Source: Planctomycetales bacterium
Lineage (GTDB): Bacteria > Planctomycetota > Planctomycetia > Isosphaerales > Isosphaeraceae
Assembly: GCA_027452145.1 (NCBI GenBank)
Contig: DAIDHB010000276.1
Span: 1-51,915 of the forward strand
Direction: 5' to 3'
DNA length: 51,915 nucleotides
The position numbers and the translations under genes are program-made. Positions 24,601-34,443 of this stretch are shown piece after piece; positions within the stretch are counted from its first letter, which is position 1; each line of letters starts with the position of its first letter. Below the pieces are notes generated by a model. That model had not been told where the DNA came from. It worked only from the letters and a program-made list of their open reading frames with translations, and did not search any database.

Positions 24601-25901
24601 AGCCGCGGCGGACAGAGCTGCTGATGTCGATTCAGAAGTCCAGCGCCCAGACCTTCGACAACGGCCTCCGCGCCTTCGAGGGCCGGACCGGCAAGCCCTC
24701 CTGGAGCTGGCAGGGTGGGGACCAGCTCCAGGGCAACCCGGGGCAGGCGTGGTTCGTCCTGGCGCGCCAGGGCGAGGGGAAGCCGGACGTGGTCGCCCTG
24801 TCCTACCAGGCGGCCGGCGGCAAGCGACGGATTGTCCTCGTGGACGCCGGCGGTCGCGAGCGGTTGCGGCGCGACCTGCCGACGCAGCAGGTCGGCATGA
24901 CCCGCGCCGCGGACCTCGACGGCGACGGCGTGGATGAGCTGCTGATCTGGCACGGCGGCCGGCTGCACGCCTACGACCTGGCGCTGCGCGAGCTGTGGTC
25001 CCAACCGGATTCCTCGGGGTACATCGCCCCTGTGATTCCGTCTCCGGGACGCGGGGCCTGGGTGATGCTCCAGTCGGGCCTGATCGTCGACGGCCCCACC
25101 GGCCGGCCGCTCTGGCGTGCGCTGCACTCGAGCTGGTGGATGCAGCGGTTCGGCAGCTTGCTCGATGACGGAAAGGCCGGCCGCGCGCCGCTGTTCCTGT
25201 CGAATCCGTTGAACCAGACGAGCGAGACTCTGACGGCGCTCGCCCTGACGGACGGCGGCAAGGTCGCCCGGCCGCGCGGCGAGGTCGTGCCGCCGGATGC
25301 GCTCCGCGAGGACCCGCGCTGGACGAGGATGCTCCCCTGGGCCATGCCCGTCGGCCACGACCTGGGTTTCAAGGGCCTGGTGGTGCTGGTCGGCCTGGCG
25401 GTGGTGAACGTCCTGTTCCCGCTGGGGATCATCTGGCTGGCGGCGCGCCGGCGGCTGTGGAGCCTCCTGACCCTGATGTCGCTGCCGGTCGCCGCGGCGG
25501 TGCCATTGTCGGTGTTCCAGACGTTCGAGCCGTTGATCCCCGCGCAGATCGGGACGACGCCGGTGCCGCCTCGTCTCGTCTTCGCGCTGGGGACGCTCGC
25601 GGGCGTGCCGCTGATTGCGTTGATCGTCGCCGCCGGCCGGTCGATGATCGGCCGGCGGTGGAAGCGCCTGATGATGCTGATCGGATTGACGTTCGTCGCG
25701 ACGGCGGCGATCGCCCTGATATGGCTGTATCGTGACAGCCGCACCATGCCGGCGATCGAGCACCACGGCCGATCGGGCTGGCCGCTGGCGTTTGTCCCCG
25801 GCGCGTTCGGCGCCGGCCTGTTAATCCTGATCGCCTGGCCGATGGAGAGGATCTATCGATGGCTGAAGCGCCCGCGCCGGTCCGGGCCGGCGAACCCGTG
25901 A
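21618..25901 (+). CDS. Array gene 3 (group A): FG-GAP/propeller-like giant membrane protein
   Basis: 1427 residues. Anchor about 32-53 (VLAVLAAGVLVPAAWWVH), PEGA-like domain, ten loop positions with loop 2 as DVDRDG and loop 4 as DLDGKG, then the DPRWTRMLPW motif and five helices ending in YRWLKRP. The final outside loop reads IEHHGRSGW, equivalent to IEHYGRSGW in genes 1 and 2. The start ATG 21618 overlaps gene 2 by 49 bases, with GAGAGG eight bases upstream. The frame is open further back to 21417 but that part is out-of-frame gene 2 sequence. The shared degeneration of loop 4 with gene 2 shows that the loss predates their duplication. Confidence 0.9.
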   Translation: MDEAPAPEPARAGESLIPDRSASRPRRRRIHPAAGLVLAVLAAGVLVPAAWWVHSQWRLGRVVLTNEGDPLRVEVLNESRDDVIAGPVVVLDRTTLELPDGDYRLRVTGSGRPGRIVRMAVNRGELLTRPLTLDDIRLLGEGATAAPGIGGLGRTTTISAQTNAVAVELTPGKFDLVEWSDTRLSRRDGATGQVIWDALAPEKPGDSHRPLHRWLVWFARGGYQARLTTPAADLDGDGIGDLVWTFYWTGGFLALSGKDGSVLWTYVAELDGPGRARPEFPVIPGPVPNLERAVQPLGRPAVVDVDRDGTPDFVATLLFHEFPDEIARRAGNPPRSTPMPPGPPFFRRVVLAVSGRSGKMAWAHSIDPRFTSMTVGNWNTGPDVARGRTSSFIGLVDGAAWRGLDPATGRVVAGPIDVGSQSAQPVRYDDLDGDGMPELIAAAPGALTAFSLPGGRKLWTVPLTTNFQVPFGMYPLQDWPLVVDLDGKGRRGLVVPEIGPLDSVNKFRGVRCLDGATGRPLWTRAMRPDTISIDGALGALEAPDLDGDGARDVIVESIFVGRHPINANQGGPDGPERVYVDALSGRDGRSLWWWAVEIPTDELTTVSPPLWWGRGRDGWPLLAVPINSSGNPFGRPGTGTESALYPPTVYTLEASTGRELHAIRGLTNARADDLDGDGLADLWGDYRQTIRAFRGQAGPRWQSLELVAPVQSLLPPTWEATGPVADVDGDGVGDTVSNNLAAPGNTPLTESGSRTAIARSGRDGRLIWKARVDARRGWFDRDVSERYSLSTLPMPAGDLDGDGVPEILVQEQPTVLPVQVVRGPATLPLSVLSGRTGRTLWAAGALPLGFEAHGYSQVNWTRPLVVEPGSPPDLFVRHASPFRTASTTPITGSNILMDRLARISGRTGRVRWDLPLVDRRYPVNLQNMPPPLIADLDGDGEVDLVFLYQDLQASSNNPPTVMKAHSLRDGRLMWSSTLEETGYNLYSLQACQAGEPRRTELLMSIQKSSAQTFDNGLRAFEGRTGKPSWSWQGGDQLQGNPGQAWFVLARQGEGKPDVVALSYQAAGGKRRIVLVDAGGRERLRRDLPTQQVGMTRAADLDGDGVDELLIWHGGRLHAYDLALRELWSQPDSSGYIAPVIPSPGRGAWVMLQSGLIVDGPTGRPLWRALHSSWWMQRFGSLLDDGKAGRAPLFLSNPLNQTSETLTALALTDGGKVARPRGEVVPPDALREDPRWTRMLPWAMPVGHDLGFKGLVVLVGLAVVNVLFPLGIIWLAARRRLWSLLTLMSLPVAAAVPLSVFQTFEPLIPAQIGTTPVPPRLVFALGTLAGVPLIALIVAAGRSMIGRRWKRLMMLIGLTFVATAAIALIWLYRDSRTMPAIEHHGRSGWPLAFVPGAFGAGLLILIAWPMERIYRWLKRPRRSGPANP

Positions 25902-28900
25902 TCGAGCCGCGCACGACGAGAGTCGATTCCCGGGGGCGCCTGCGCGCCGCGGCCCGCCTGGTCCTGGTCGTCCTCGCGGCCGAGGCGGTGATCCTCGCCG
26001 CGTGGTGGGCGTACGACGGCTGCCGGCGGGGCCATCTGGTGCTCGAAAGCAACGGGCCGCCGCTGCGGGTCGAGGTGCTCGACGAGTCCGGGACGCGTCG
26101 GATACGCGAGCCGGTCGATTTGCTGACGACCAGGACGATCGACCTCTCGGCGGGTGATTACAGGCTTCGCGTCTCGAGCCCAGGATTGCTGAGCCGGACG
26201 TATCGCCTGGCCGTGATCCGGGGCCAGACGTCGATCCACCGGCTGAGCCTCGATGAGGGCCGGCTGCTCGGGCAGGATCGCCGGCCGCCCGAGTACGCCG
26301 TGCCCGAGCCCTCACTCCCCATCCCGTACAGCGGCGACGTGAAGGCGGTCGAGCTCACGCCCGGCCGGTCCAGCCTGGTCGAGTGGAACAACCGGAATAT
26401 CCTGCTCCGCGATCCCGAGGACGGCCGGGTCATCTGGCAGGCCCTTCGTTTGCCCGAATCGGGCGGGATCGGCCACGAAGCCGGCGCGCAACGGATGCTC
26501 TGGCTGATGCTGCGCTTCCACCGGGGGACGCTCGTCCAGCCACCGCCCGACCTCAACGGCGACGGGGTCGGCGACCTCGTCTGGCAGGCCCCGGAGGAGC
26601 CGGCGTACCTGGTGCTCTCGGGCAAGGACGGCTCGATCCTCTGGACCTACCGCGCCGAGCTGGACGGCCCGGGTACGCCCTATCCCGACGGCCCGCGGAT
26701 CCCTGATCCGAAGGTCCCCGCCAGCCGCGGCGGAATCCCGTGGGACATGCCGTCGGCCGTCGACCTCGACCATGACGGCACGCCCGACCTCCTGGCGACG
26801 CTGGCGTTCGACGAATTCTCGGGTGAGAAAGCGAGCCGGGCGCGGACCCCTTCCGCGTCCGCCAATGACGGACCGCGCCGTCGCCGGATCATCCTGGCCA
26901 TCTCGGGGCGAAGGGGCACGCGCCTCTGGAGCCACCCGATCGACGCGGACTTCATGCCCAGTTTTCTGAGCATCCTCTGGTCCGGATCCGCCCGGTATGT
27001 GCCCGGTGGCAGGGTGCCGTTCCTCGGGCTGGTTGATCAGGACACCTGGCGCGGGCTGGATCCGGCGACGGGGAAGCCGGTCCACGGGCCGATCGTGCTC
27101 GGCGTTGCCCAGAGCCACGCCGAGCGGTACGCCGACCTCGACGGCGACGGCCCGCCCGAGCTGATCGTGCGGAGCCGCGGCTCGACCCCGACGCACGACC
27201 GGCTCTCCGCCTACGCGATCGCCACCGGGCGGCAGCTCTGGAACGTGCTGGTTCCGGTGGACCGCGCGTCCCACTCGTTTCGCGAGACGGGCCAGTGGCC
27301 CTGGATCGTCGACCCCGACGGCGACGGCCGGTCCGAGCTGGCGGTCCCCGAGGTGCAACAGTTCGGGCGCGGTAAGCCGGGCGCGGTGGGAATCCAGGTC
27401 CTCGACGGCGCATCCGGCCGGCGACGATGGTTTCACCCGCTCCGCATCACGGGCCTCGTCCCTGAAGGACTGGGCGACCTGGTCGAGGCGCCCGACCTCG
27501 ACGGCGACGGCCTGCTCGACCTGGTCGTCACCTCCTGGTCGCCCGCCGAGCGGCCGGGGACCGTCACGTCGTGGAGCGCCACCGAATGGTTTTATGTCGA
27601 TGCGATCTCGGGCAAGGACGGCCGGTCGCTCTGGTGGTGGCGGACCAGGATTCCCGCCGTGGTGGCCACAACATGCGGATCGCTGCTCTGGTGGGGCCGC
27701 GGCCCGGACGGCTGGCCGCTGCTGGCGGTGCCGGTCGAGCCCCGGCCCTCGAGCAACCACCCGCTGGCGGCGATTCGGGCGTTGCCGCGTCCGCCCGAGC
27801 CGGTCGTCTGGATGCTCGAGGCCTCGACGGGTCGCGTCGTCGGCTCGATCGACGGCTGGACGAACGTGGCGGCCGACGACCTCGATGGCGATGGCCTCCC
27901 CGACCTCTGGGGCCGCTACCAGGGCGAGCTGCGCGCCTACCGGGGCCAGGCACCCGAAACCTGGCGGGCCCTCGGCGACATCCCTCCGGCCCGCGCCTAC
28001 GATGCGCCGGCCCAGGGGACGTTGACCCCGGCCGCCGATCTCGACGGCGACGGCATCGCCGATGCGCTGACCTGGCGGGTGAGGGGGACCGATCGCGAGT
28101 CGGACGGCGTCGGGTCGAGGACGGCGATTGCCCGCTCGGGCCGCGACGGCCGGATCCTCTGGACGGCCCCGCTTGACGCCCGCGCGGGCTGGTTCGACCG
28201 CGATCGCGGGGAAATGTATGTCCTGCGGACCTTCCCCCTGCCGGCCGGCGATTTCGACGGCGATGGCACGGCGGATGTCCTCGTAAGGGAATCTGCCGCG
28301 AGTCCGCCCGTGCAGGCGCGGAGCCTTCCCGCGTCGTTCCCGCTGATGATGCTTTCAGGCCGGACGGGCCGACAGCTCTGGATCGGCGGCGCGCTGCCAC
28401 TCGCGTTCGAGGCGCACGGCGACACCCAGGTCGAGTGGACCGCGGCGGCCGTCTGCGAGCCGGGCGCCCCGCCCGACCTGATCGTTCGCCACCGGAGCCC
28501 GTTCCTCATGCCCAGCAGGTCGATGCCGACGCCAGGCTCGACCCGCCAGGATCGCCTGGCGCGGATCTCGGGGCGCACCGGCCGGGTCGTCTGGGACGTG
28601 GACGGCAGCCCGACGCCGGGCCGCATGCCTGCGCCGATCCTCGCGGACCTCGACGGCGACGGCGTCGACGAGCTGGCGGCCCTGCTGATCGATCCGTCCG
28701 GCGCCTCGGGCCGGCCGGAATCCCGGCTGAGCGTCTTCTCGCTTCATGACGGCCGACTGTTGTGGACGCAGCCGCTGGGGACGCCGGCCGACGCTCGCAA
28801 GGACCTCCAGATCCTTGAGGTCGGAGCGGAACATCACCGGGCCCTCGTGGTCGTCGACGAGTTTCCGACTGTTATTTACACCCAACCTCCGCGCCCCGGC

Positions 28901-30160
28901 GGACGTCGGCCTCCAGCCCTCGTGCGTGCCTTCAACGGTCGCGACGGGCAGGTCCTCTGGTCATGGCCGGGCGACTGGAAGGATCTCGACGATTTCGGCC
29001 GTCCCCGTGGCCTGTCGACCCGGCCGATCGCGCCGCCCGCGGCCGGCGTTGCGGTGAGCTTCCGCGATTCGAGCGATCGGGACCGGACGATCTTTCTCGA
29101 CGACCAGGGCCGTGACCAGAAGCGCCTGTCGATCCCGACGGACGACGCCTCCTCGGCCCGGTGGTGGTTCGTCGACCTCGACGGCGACGGCCGCGAGGAA
29201 GTCGTCCTCCGGTCGGAGGGTCGTTTTCGCGCATTTGACCGCGACGGCAACGAGCTTTGGGCGCGTCCCGACCCGTCCGACTGGCTCGGCGAGCTGATCC
29301 CGCCCGCGGCTGGCCGGCCGGCCACGCTGGTCCTCTCCTCCGGCATGGCGCTGGAGGCAACGACCGGCCGCCCGCGGTGGTCGTTCCGATCGGCGGTCCC
29401 TTACCGGGGCCTGTGGCCCGCGATCCTCGACCCGGGCGGAGCGGACGGGCCGCCCCGGGCGATCGTCCGGCGGCCCGGGGCGACGGTCTGCCACCTCGCG
29501 GTGGCAACGACGTCCGACGGCCGCGCCGCGCCGGGGAAGGGCTCGCTCACCCCGCCTGGCCTGGCGCGCGACGACCCTCGCTGGCTACGGCCCCTGCCCT
29601 GGGTCGACCCGATGCTCCACGATGTCGGAGTCGACGGCCTGCTCGTCGCGGCCGCCTCCGGTTCGGTGAATGTGGTGCTGCCGATCACCGTGCTCTGGCT
29701 GTTCGTCCGCGGGCGGCGGTGGACGATCCGGTTGCTGATGCTCCTGCCGATCGCGGTGGCCGGTCCGCTGTGGGTCTTCCATCGCGTCGAGCCTATGATC
29801 CCGGCGCAGCTCGCCGGACGGCCGGTCTCGCCGCGGTTGCTGTTCGCCCTGGCGACGCTCGCCGGCGTTCCACTGGTCGTGTTCGCCGGTTCGGTGGCCC
29901 GTAATCTCGCCCGTCGCCGCTGGCGAGTGCTGGCCTGGCGTGTGGGAATCGCGGTTGTCGCGGCGGCGATCGTCGCGGCGGTCTGGATCCGGGAAGACCT
30001 GCGATTCATGTCGGGGCTGGAGCGTTACGACCTTTCGGCCTGGCCCCTGGTGTTGATTCCCGGTGCGATGGCGGCCGGCTCGCTTATCCCCTTCGTCTGG
30101 GTACTGGGCCGGGTTGTGGGTTGGTCGCACAGGAACCGTCAATCGGAGGCTGCCCAGTGA
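25859..30160 (+). CDS. Array gene 4 (group B body, group A 5' end): FG-GAP/propeller-like giant membrane protein
   Basis: 1433 residues. The first ~45 residues (MAEAPAP...AGE... and the anchor about 30-51) resemble the start of gene 3, while from about residue 60 the protein follows the group B pattern (PLRVEVLDESGT, VEWNNRNILLRD) shared with gene 5. Loop variants are DLNGDG (1), DLDHDG (2), DPDGDG (4) and DFDGDG (8). The end differs from group A: final outside loop LERYDLSAW, tail GRVVGWSHRNRQSEAAQ. The start overlaps gene 3 by 43 bases with GAGAGG eight bases upstream. The 3' end carries a different junction type (4-base overlap). Confidence 0.9.
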   Translation: MAEAPAPVRAGEPVIEPRTTRVDSRGRLRAAARLVLVVLAAEAVILAAWWAYDGCRRGHLVLESNGPPLRVEVLDESGTRRIREPVDLLTTRTIDLSAGDYRLRVSSPGLLSRTYRLAVIRGQTSIHRLSLDEGRLLGQDRRPPEYAVPEPSLPIPYSGDVKAVELTPGRSSLVEWNNRNILLRDPEDGRVIWQALRLPESGGIGHEAGAQRMLWLMLRFHRGTLVQPPPDLNGDGVGDLVWQAPEEPAYLVLSGKDGSILWTYRAELDGPGTPYPDGPRIPDPKVPASRGGIPWDMPSAVDLDHDGTPDLLATLAFDEFSGEKASRARTPSASANDGPRRRRIILAISGRRGTRLWSHPIDADFMPSFLSILWSGSARYVPGGRVPFLGLVDQDTWRGLDPATGKPVHGPIVLGVAQSHAERYADLDGDGPPELIVRSRGSTPTHDRLSAYAIATGRQLWNVLVPVDRASHSFRETGQWPWIVDPDGDGRSELAVPEVQQFGRGKPGAVGIQVLDGASGRRRWFHPLRITGLVPEGLGDLVEAPDLDGDGLLDLVVTSWSPAERPGTVTSWSATEWFYVDAISGKDGRSLWWWRTRIPAVVATTCGSLLWWGRGPDGWPLLAVPVEPRPSSNHPLAAIRALPRPPEPVVWMLEASTGRVVGSIDGWTNVAADDLDGDGLPDLWGRYQGELRAYRGQAPETWRALGDIPPARAYDAPAQGTLTPAADLDGDGIADALTWRVRGTDRESDGVGSRTAIARSGRDGRILWTAPLDARAGWFDRDRGEMYVLRTFPLPAGDFDGDGTADVLVRESAASPPVQARSLPASFPLMMLSGRTGRQLWIGGALPLAFEAHGDTQVEWTAAAVCEPGAPPDLIVRHRSPFLMPSRSMPTPGSTRQDRLARISGRTGRVVWDVDGSPTPGRMPAPILADLDGDGVDELAALLIDPSGASGRPESRLSVFSLHDGRLLWTQPLGTPADARKDLQILEVGAEHHRALVVVDEFPTVIYTQPPRPGGRRPPALVRAFNGRDGQVLWSWPGDWKDLDDFGRPRGLSTRPIAPPAAGVAVSFRDSSDRDRTIFLDDQGRDQKRLSIPTDDASSARWWFVDLDGDGREEVVLRSEGRFRAFDRDGNELWARPDPSDWLGELIPPAAGRPATLVLSSGMALEATTGRPRWSFRSAVPYRGLWPAILDPGGADGPPRAIVRRPGATVCHLAVATTSDGRAAPGKGSLTPPGLARDDPRWLRPLPWVDPMLHDVGVDGLLVAAASGSVNVVLPITVLWLFVRGRRWTIRLLMLLPIAVAGPLWVFHRVEPMIPAQLAGRPVSPRLLFALATLAGVPLVVFAGSVARNLARRRWRVLAWRVGIAVVAAAIVAAVWIREDLRFMSGLERYDLSAWPLVLIPGAMAAGSLIPFVWVLGRVVGWSHRNRQSEAAQ

Positions 30161-33100
30161 TGAGAACCCCTGGCATCTCGTTTGTCCGCGCTTTCGCCCG
30201 TCGGCTGCGGCGACGGCCGTCGCGGCAGCTCATCGTGAGGACGGCCGCGATCGTCGTGCTGCTTGAGCTGGCCGCACTCGTCGCGTGGTGGATCCACGAC
30301 GGCTGGCGCCGGGGCCAGGTGGTGCTGGACAGCAACGCGACGCCGCTGCGGGTGCAGGTTCTCGACGAATCGGGCACGACAACGATCGGCGAGCCAGTGG
30401 ACGTGGTGGGCAAACGCACGCTATCGCTCCCGGCGGGGGATTATCGCCTGCGGGTCGACGGCGATGGATTGCTCGGGCGGACCTATCGCATGGCCGTCGT
30501 CCGGGGCGAGACGGCGACGCACGGGCTGAACCTCGACGAGGGCCGGCTGCTCGGCGAGGAGCCGTTGGAGCCCGACGGCTACGCGAAGCCGGATCCGCCC
30601 CGGCCGATTCCGTTCGAAAAGAACACGAGCGCCGTCGAGCTGCGCCCCGGGCGATTGAGCCTCGTCGAATGGAGCGCCCAGAGTCTCCTGGTCCGTGACG
30701 GGCCGAACGGGCACGTCATGTGGGATATGCTGAAGATTCCCGCGGCCGGCCCGTTCGACTTCGAGCGGCACGAACGGCTGCGCCGGCTCGTTCAGCACAT
30801 CGGAGCGAACGGCTCGCTCGTCCGCCCCGCCGCCGATCTCGACGGCGACGGGACCCGCGACCTCGTCTGGACGTTCTCCCTCGAACCCGCCCTCCTGGCG
30901 GTGTCCGGCCGGAACGGCGCGGTCCTGTGGACCCATCGCGCCGAGCTCGACGGGCCGGGCTCGGCCTATCCCGATGTGGCCGTCATGCCCGACCCCGCCC
31001 GGCCGGAGACGCGGCCCGGAGAGTTCCTGAGCCCGCCGGTTGCCGTGGACGTCGATCATGACGGCGTCCCCGACCTGCTGGGAACGGTCAGCTTCGGCGA
31101 ATTCTCGACCGGGTCGCAGGCCCGGGCCAGGATGCCGGGTGCCCCGCCACGCCGGGCGCCTCGCGTCGACCTCCGCCGACGGGTGGTGCTCGCTGTGTCG
31201 GGACGCACCGGCAAGCGGATCTGGAGCCACGCGATCGACCGCGAGTTCGCGACGGTGTCGAAGGGCAAACCCGGCGCGCCCGCCGAGCTGGTCGCTGGCC
31301 GCAACGGTTCGACCGTCGCACTCGTCGAGGGCTCGACGTGGTCCGGCCTCGACCCCGCGACCGGCCGCCTGGTCGCCGGGCCGATCGATCTGGGCCTCGA
31401 GCCCGTTCGCCCGGTGCAGTACGCCGACCTCGACGGCGACGGCCAGCCCGAGCTGCTGGCGGTTGGTCGGACAAAAGCCCCGGGGCCGGAGACGCTGAGC
31501 GCGTTCCGGATCGGGCAGGATCGCCCGCTCTGGACGACCTCGATCGATGCCGACGCGGCCCCCGGCTTCGGCGAGCTTCGGCGGACCTGGCCGTGGCCGG
31601 TCGACCTCGATGGTGACGGCCGCGCCGAGCTGGTCGTCCCCCACCGCGCCGCGACTGGCACCGCGAGGGACGAGCTGGGCCTGGGTGTCCTGGACGGATT
31701 GACGGGCCGCCTTCGCTGGAGTCATCCGCTTCAGCGCGACACCGGGATGCAGGGCGGACCGATGCACGTCCTTCCTGCGCCCGACCTCGACGGCGACGGC
31801 ATCCTCGACCTCGTCGCGACGTCGTACTACGGCGGCCGGCCCGGGAGTCCGCGCTCGCCGGACGAGCCGATGGCGTGGATCTACCTCGATGCGATCTCGG
31901 GCAAGGACGGCCGTCCGCTCTGGTGGTGGCGGGCCGAGCGGAGCTGGCCGGGCTCGGTGGGACTGGCGCCGCCGTTCTGGTGGGGCCGGGGCCCGGACGG
32001 CTGGCCGCTGCTCGCGGTGCCGCTCACCAGCGATCCGGCCCCGGGCGCGAAACCCCGATCGGGGACGGTCCCCATGCTGGCGGCCTCGACCGGTCAGCCT
32101 GTCCATTCGCTGAAGGGCTGGGATCACCTCCGCGCCGACGACCTCGACGGCGACGGCATCCTCGACCTCTGGGGCCGGTTCCGCGACGACCTGCGCGCCT
32201 ACCGCGGCCAGCCGGCCGAGAGCTGGCGGGCGCTCGGATGGCACGAGGCCGCGCGGCCGGCGAGCGAAACGCGTCGGGATGAGCTCGTGCCGGCGGCCGA
32301 CCTCGACGGCGACGGTGTTTCCGACGTCCTGGGCTTCCTGGTGCGTGAATCCAGCCCGACCTGGACCCCGCCCACCGGCAAGGGGGCGGTCCTGGCGCGC
32401 TCGGGTCGCGACGGCCGGCTCCTGTGGAGGGCCCGGCTCGACGCCCGCGCGGGCTGGTTCGATCGCGAGCGTTCCTCGACCTTCGAGCTCGCCTGTCATC
32501 CCCTGCCGGACGGCGACCTCGACGGCGACGGCGTGCCCGACGTGATCGTGCAGGAGAACAGGGTCATCGATCCCGCGGCGTCGATTCGTCTCTCCCCGAC
32601 CTTTCCGTTGATGGCCCTCTCGGGGCGGAACGGGCGCACCCTCTGGACCGGCGGGCCGCTGCCGCCCGGCGTGGCCGACGGCCGCCTCACGAGCGTGAAC
32701 TGGCACGAGACTCGGGTTATCGAGCCGGGAGCCCTTCCCGACCTGTTCGTCCGGCGCCTCACCTCGGGACCGAGTATGGTCCTGCTCGGGAGCGGGCCCG
32801 TGACCCCGCTCGAGCTTCGGCTCGCGCGGATCTCCGGCCGCACCGGTCGGGCGGTGTGGGACGTGACCTTACGCGACGTGCCGTGGGCCGTCGGCAGGCA
32901 GTCGCCCGGCGCGGACGACTCGTCCCCGCCGCTTCTTGTCGACCTCGACGGTGACGGCAGCCTGGACCGGGCCTCAATCGGAGAGCCGCCTTACACCGGG
33001 CCCGGGATGTCCGGGAACTTCGTCTCGGTGACTTCCACCCGCGACGGCCGGGTCCTCTGGCCGCGGTCAGGGCCGCTGGGTTCTCGGGACCTCGGCGTGG

Positions 33101-34443
33101 AGCTCATCGAATCCCTCGACCTGGACGGCGAACGGCACCGCGCGCTGGTCGTCAAGTACAATCACAGATACGGCGGCTCCGCGCGAGCCGAGGCGTTCGT
33201 GTTGCAGGCCCTCGACGGCCGCGATGGCCGCGTGCTGTGGCAATGGCCGCAGCGGCGTGAAGCGATGGTCTCGCGGCAGGGAAGTGTCCTCCAGTCGATC
33301 CGCGGGCCCGGATCCTCGCGGAGCCGGCTCGTCGTCGCCTGGCAGCCGGAGAACGGCCGGCCGCAGGCCGTCGTCCTCGACGATCACGGCCGTGAGGTAC
33401 GGCGTCTCGAGCTTCCGGGCACGGAAGGCGGCGACCCCGGGTCGGCCGCGCGGTTCCGTGTCCTCGACCTCGACGGCGACGGCGTCGAGGAGTTCCTCAC
33501 CTGGTCCGGCAACCAGCTCCAGGCGATCGACCAGGGCGGCAAGGAGCTCTGGTCGCGGGCCGACACCCTGAACTGGATCACGAGGTTCATCCCGGCCGCC
33601 GCCGGCCGGCCAGCGACACTGGTGCTCTCGACCGGCCTGGCGCTCGACGGCAAGACCGGCCGCGCGCTCTGGTCCGAGCCTTCCGGCGCGGCGATGTCAC
33701 GGCGATCGCCGGTCCTCCTCGACCCCGGCGGCGCCGCCGGCGTGCCGCGCGTCCTCGAGCACTGGGGCGGCGTGACGATCGTCCGCCCCGTCGTCGCGAC
33801 GACGCCCGACGGCCGCATCGCCCCATCGCCCGGCTCGACGGTCCCGCCTGGTTTGGCGCGCGACGACCCGCGCTGGCTGCGCCCCCTGCCCTGGGTCAAC
33901 CCGATCCGCCGCGCGATGGACGTCGCGGTCGTGATCGAGGTGCTCGCCCTGGCGGCGGTGAACGTCGTGCTGCCGCTGGGTGTGCTCTGGCTGTTCGCTC
34001 GCGGCCGGCGATGGTCGATCCGCCTGCTGATGCTCCTGCCGGTCGCCGTGGCCGTGCCGCTGTGGGTTTTCCAGACCGTCGAGCCGATGCTCCCGGCGCA
34101 GGTCGCCAATCGACCGATCGCGCCGCGGGTGCTGTTCACCCTGGCGACGCTCGCCGGCCTGCCGCCGATCCTCGTCGTCGGCTCGATTCTGATCAACCTG
34201 GCCGGCCGTCGCTGGCGAGTGCTGGCCTGGCGCGCGGGCGTCACGGCCGTGGCGGCGGCGATCATCGCGGCGGTCTGGATTCGGGACGACCTGCGGCTCA
34301 TGTCGGCGTCGGAGCATTACGACCCCTCCGGCTGGCCGCTCGTCCTGATCCTGGGGGCGATGGCGGCCGGTGCGTTGATTCCTTTTGGATGGCTGCTGCG
34401 AAAGGTCGTAAGATGGCCGCGTCTCCCGGAGGCCGCCCGATGA
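30157..34443 (+). CDS. Array gene 5 (group B): FG-GAP/propeller-like giant membrane protein
   Basis: 1428 residues from a GTG start that overlaps the gene 4 stop by four bases (GTGA). The GTG was preferred over the adjacent ATG (30160) because GGAGG (30145-30149) is seven bases away and the site aligns base for base with the ATG start of gene 6. The N-terminus is strongly basic (RAFARRLRRRPSRQ), anchor about 25-46 (LELAALVAWWIHDGW). Loop 2 is DVDHDG; a further degenerate loop, DLDGER, stands between loops 9 and 10 where genes 6-8 have an intact one. Final outside loop ASEHYDPSGW; tail VVRWPRLPEAAR. Confidence 0.9.
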   Translation: MMRTPGISFVRAFARRLRRRPSRQLIVRTAAIVVLLELAALVAWWIHDGWRRGQVVLDSNATPLRVQVLDESGTTTIGEPVDVVGKRTLSLPAGDYRLRVDGDGLLGRTYRMAVVRGETATHGLNLDEGRLLGEEPLEPDGYAKPDPPRPIPFEKNTSAVELRPGRLSLVEWSAQSLLVRDGPNGHVMWDMLKIPAAGPFDFERHERLRRLVQHIGANGSLVRPAADLDGDGTRDLVWTFSLEPALLAVSGRNGAVLWTHRAELDGPGSAYPDVAVMPDPARPETRPGEFLSPPVAVDVDHDGVPDLLGTVSFGEFSTGSQARARMPGAPPRRAPRVDLRRRVVLAVSGRTGKRIWSHAIDREFATVSKGKPGAPAELVAGRNGSTVALVEGSTWSGLDPATGRLVAGPIDLGLEPVRPVQYADLDGDGQPELLAVGRTKAPGPETLSAFRIGQDRPLWTTSIDADAAPGFGELRRTWPWPVDLDGDGRAELVVPHRAATGTARDELGLGVLDGLTGRLRWSHPLQRDTGMQGGPMHVLPAPDLDGDGILDLVATSYYGGRPGSPRSPDEPMAWIYLDAISGKDGRPLWWWRAERSWPGSVGLAPPFWWGRGPDGWPLLAVPLTSDPAPGAKPRSGTVPMLAASTGQPVHSLKGWDHLRADDLDGDGILDLWGRFRDDLRAYRGQPAESWRALGWHEAARPASETRRDELVPAADLDGDGVSDVLGFLVRESSPTWTPPTGKGAVLARSGRDGRLLWRARLDARAGWFDRERSSTFELACHPLPDGDLDGDGVPDVIVQENRVIDPAASIRLSPTFPLMALSGRNGRTLWTGGPLPPGVADGRLTSVNWHETRVIEPGALPDLFVRRLTSGPSMVLLGSGPVTPLELRLARISGRTGRAVWDVTLRDVPWAVGRQSPGADDSSPPLLVDLDGDGSLDRASIGEPPYTGPGMSGNFVSVTSTRDGRVLWPRSGPLGSRDLGVELIESLDLDGERHRALVVKYNHRYGGSARAEAFVLQALDGRDGRVLWQWPQRREAMVSRQGSVLQSIRGPGSSRSRLVVAWQPENGRPQAVVLDDHGREVRRLELPGTEGGDPGSAARFRVLDLDGDGVEEFLTWSGNQLQAIDQGGKELWSRADTLNWITRFIPAAAGRPATLVLSTGLALDGKTGRALWSEPSGAAMSRRSPVLLDPGGAAGVPRVLEHWGGVTIVRPVVATTPDGRIAPSPGSTVPPGLARDDPRWLRPLPWVNPIRRAMDVAVVIEVLALAAVNVVLPLGVLWLFARGRRWSIRLLMLLPVAVAVPLWVFQTVEPMLPAQVANRPIAPRVLFTLATLAGLPPILVVGSILINLAGRRWRVLAWRAGVTAVAAAIIAAVWIRDDLRLMSASEHYDPSGWPLVLILGAMAAGALIPFGWLLRKVVRWPRLPEAAR

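Noticed and set aside
17326..25766. Very long minus-strand open frames under the array (500-800 codons)
   Set aside because: They mirror plus-strand genes in a GC-rich genome with strong third-position bias, have no recognisable domains, and recur in the same relative place under each paralogue, as expected for antisense shadows.
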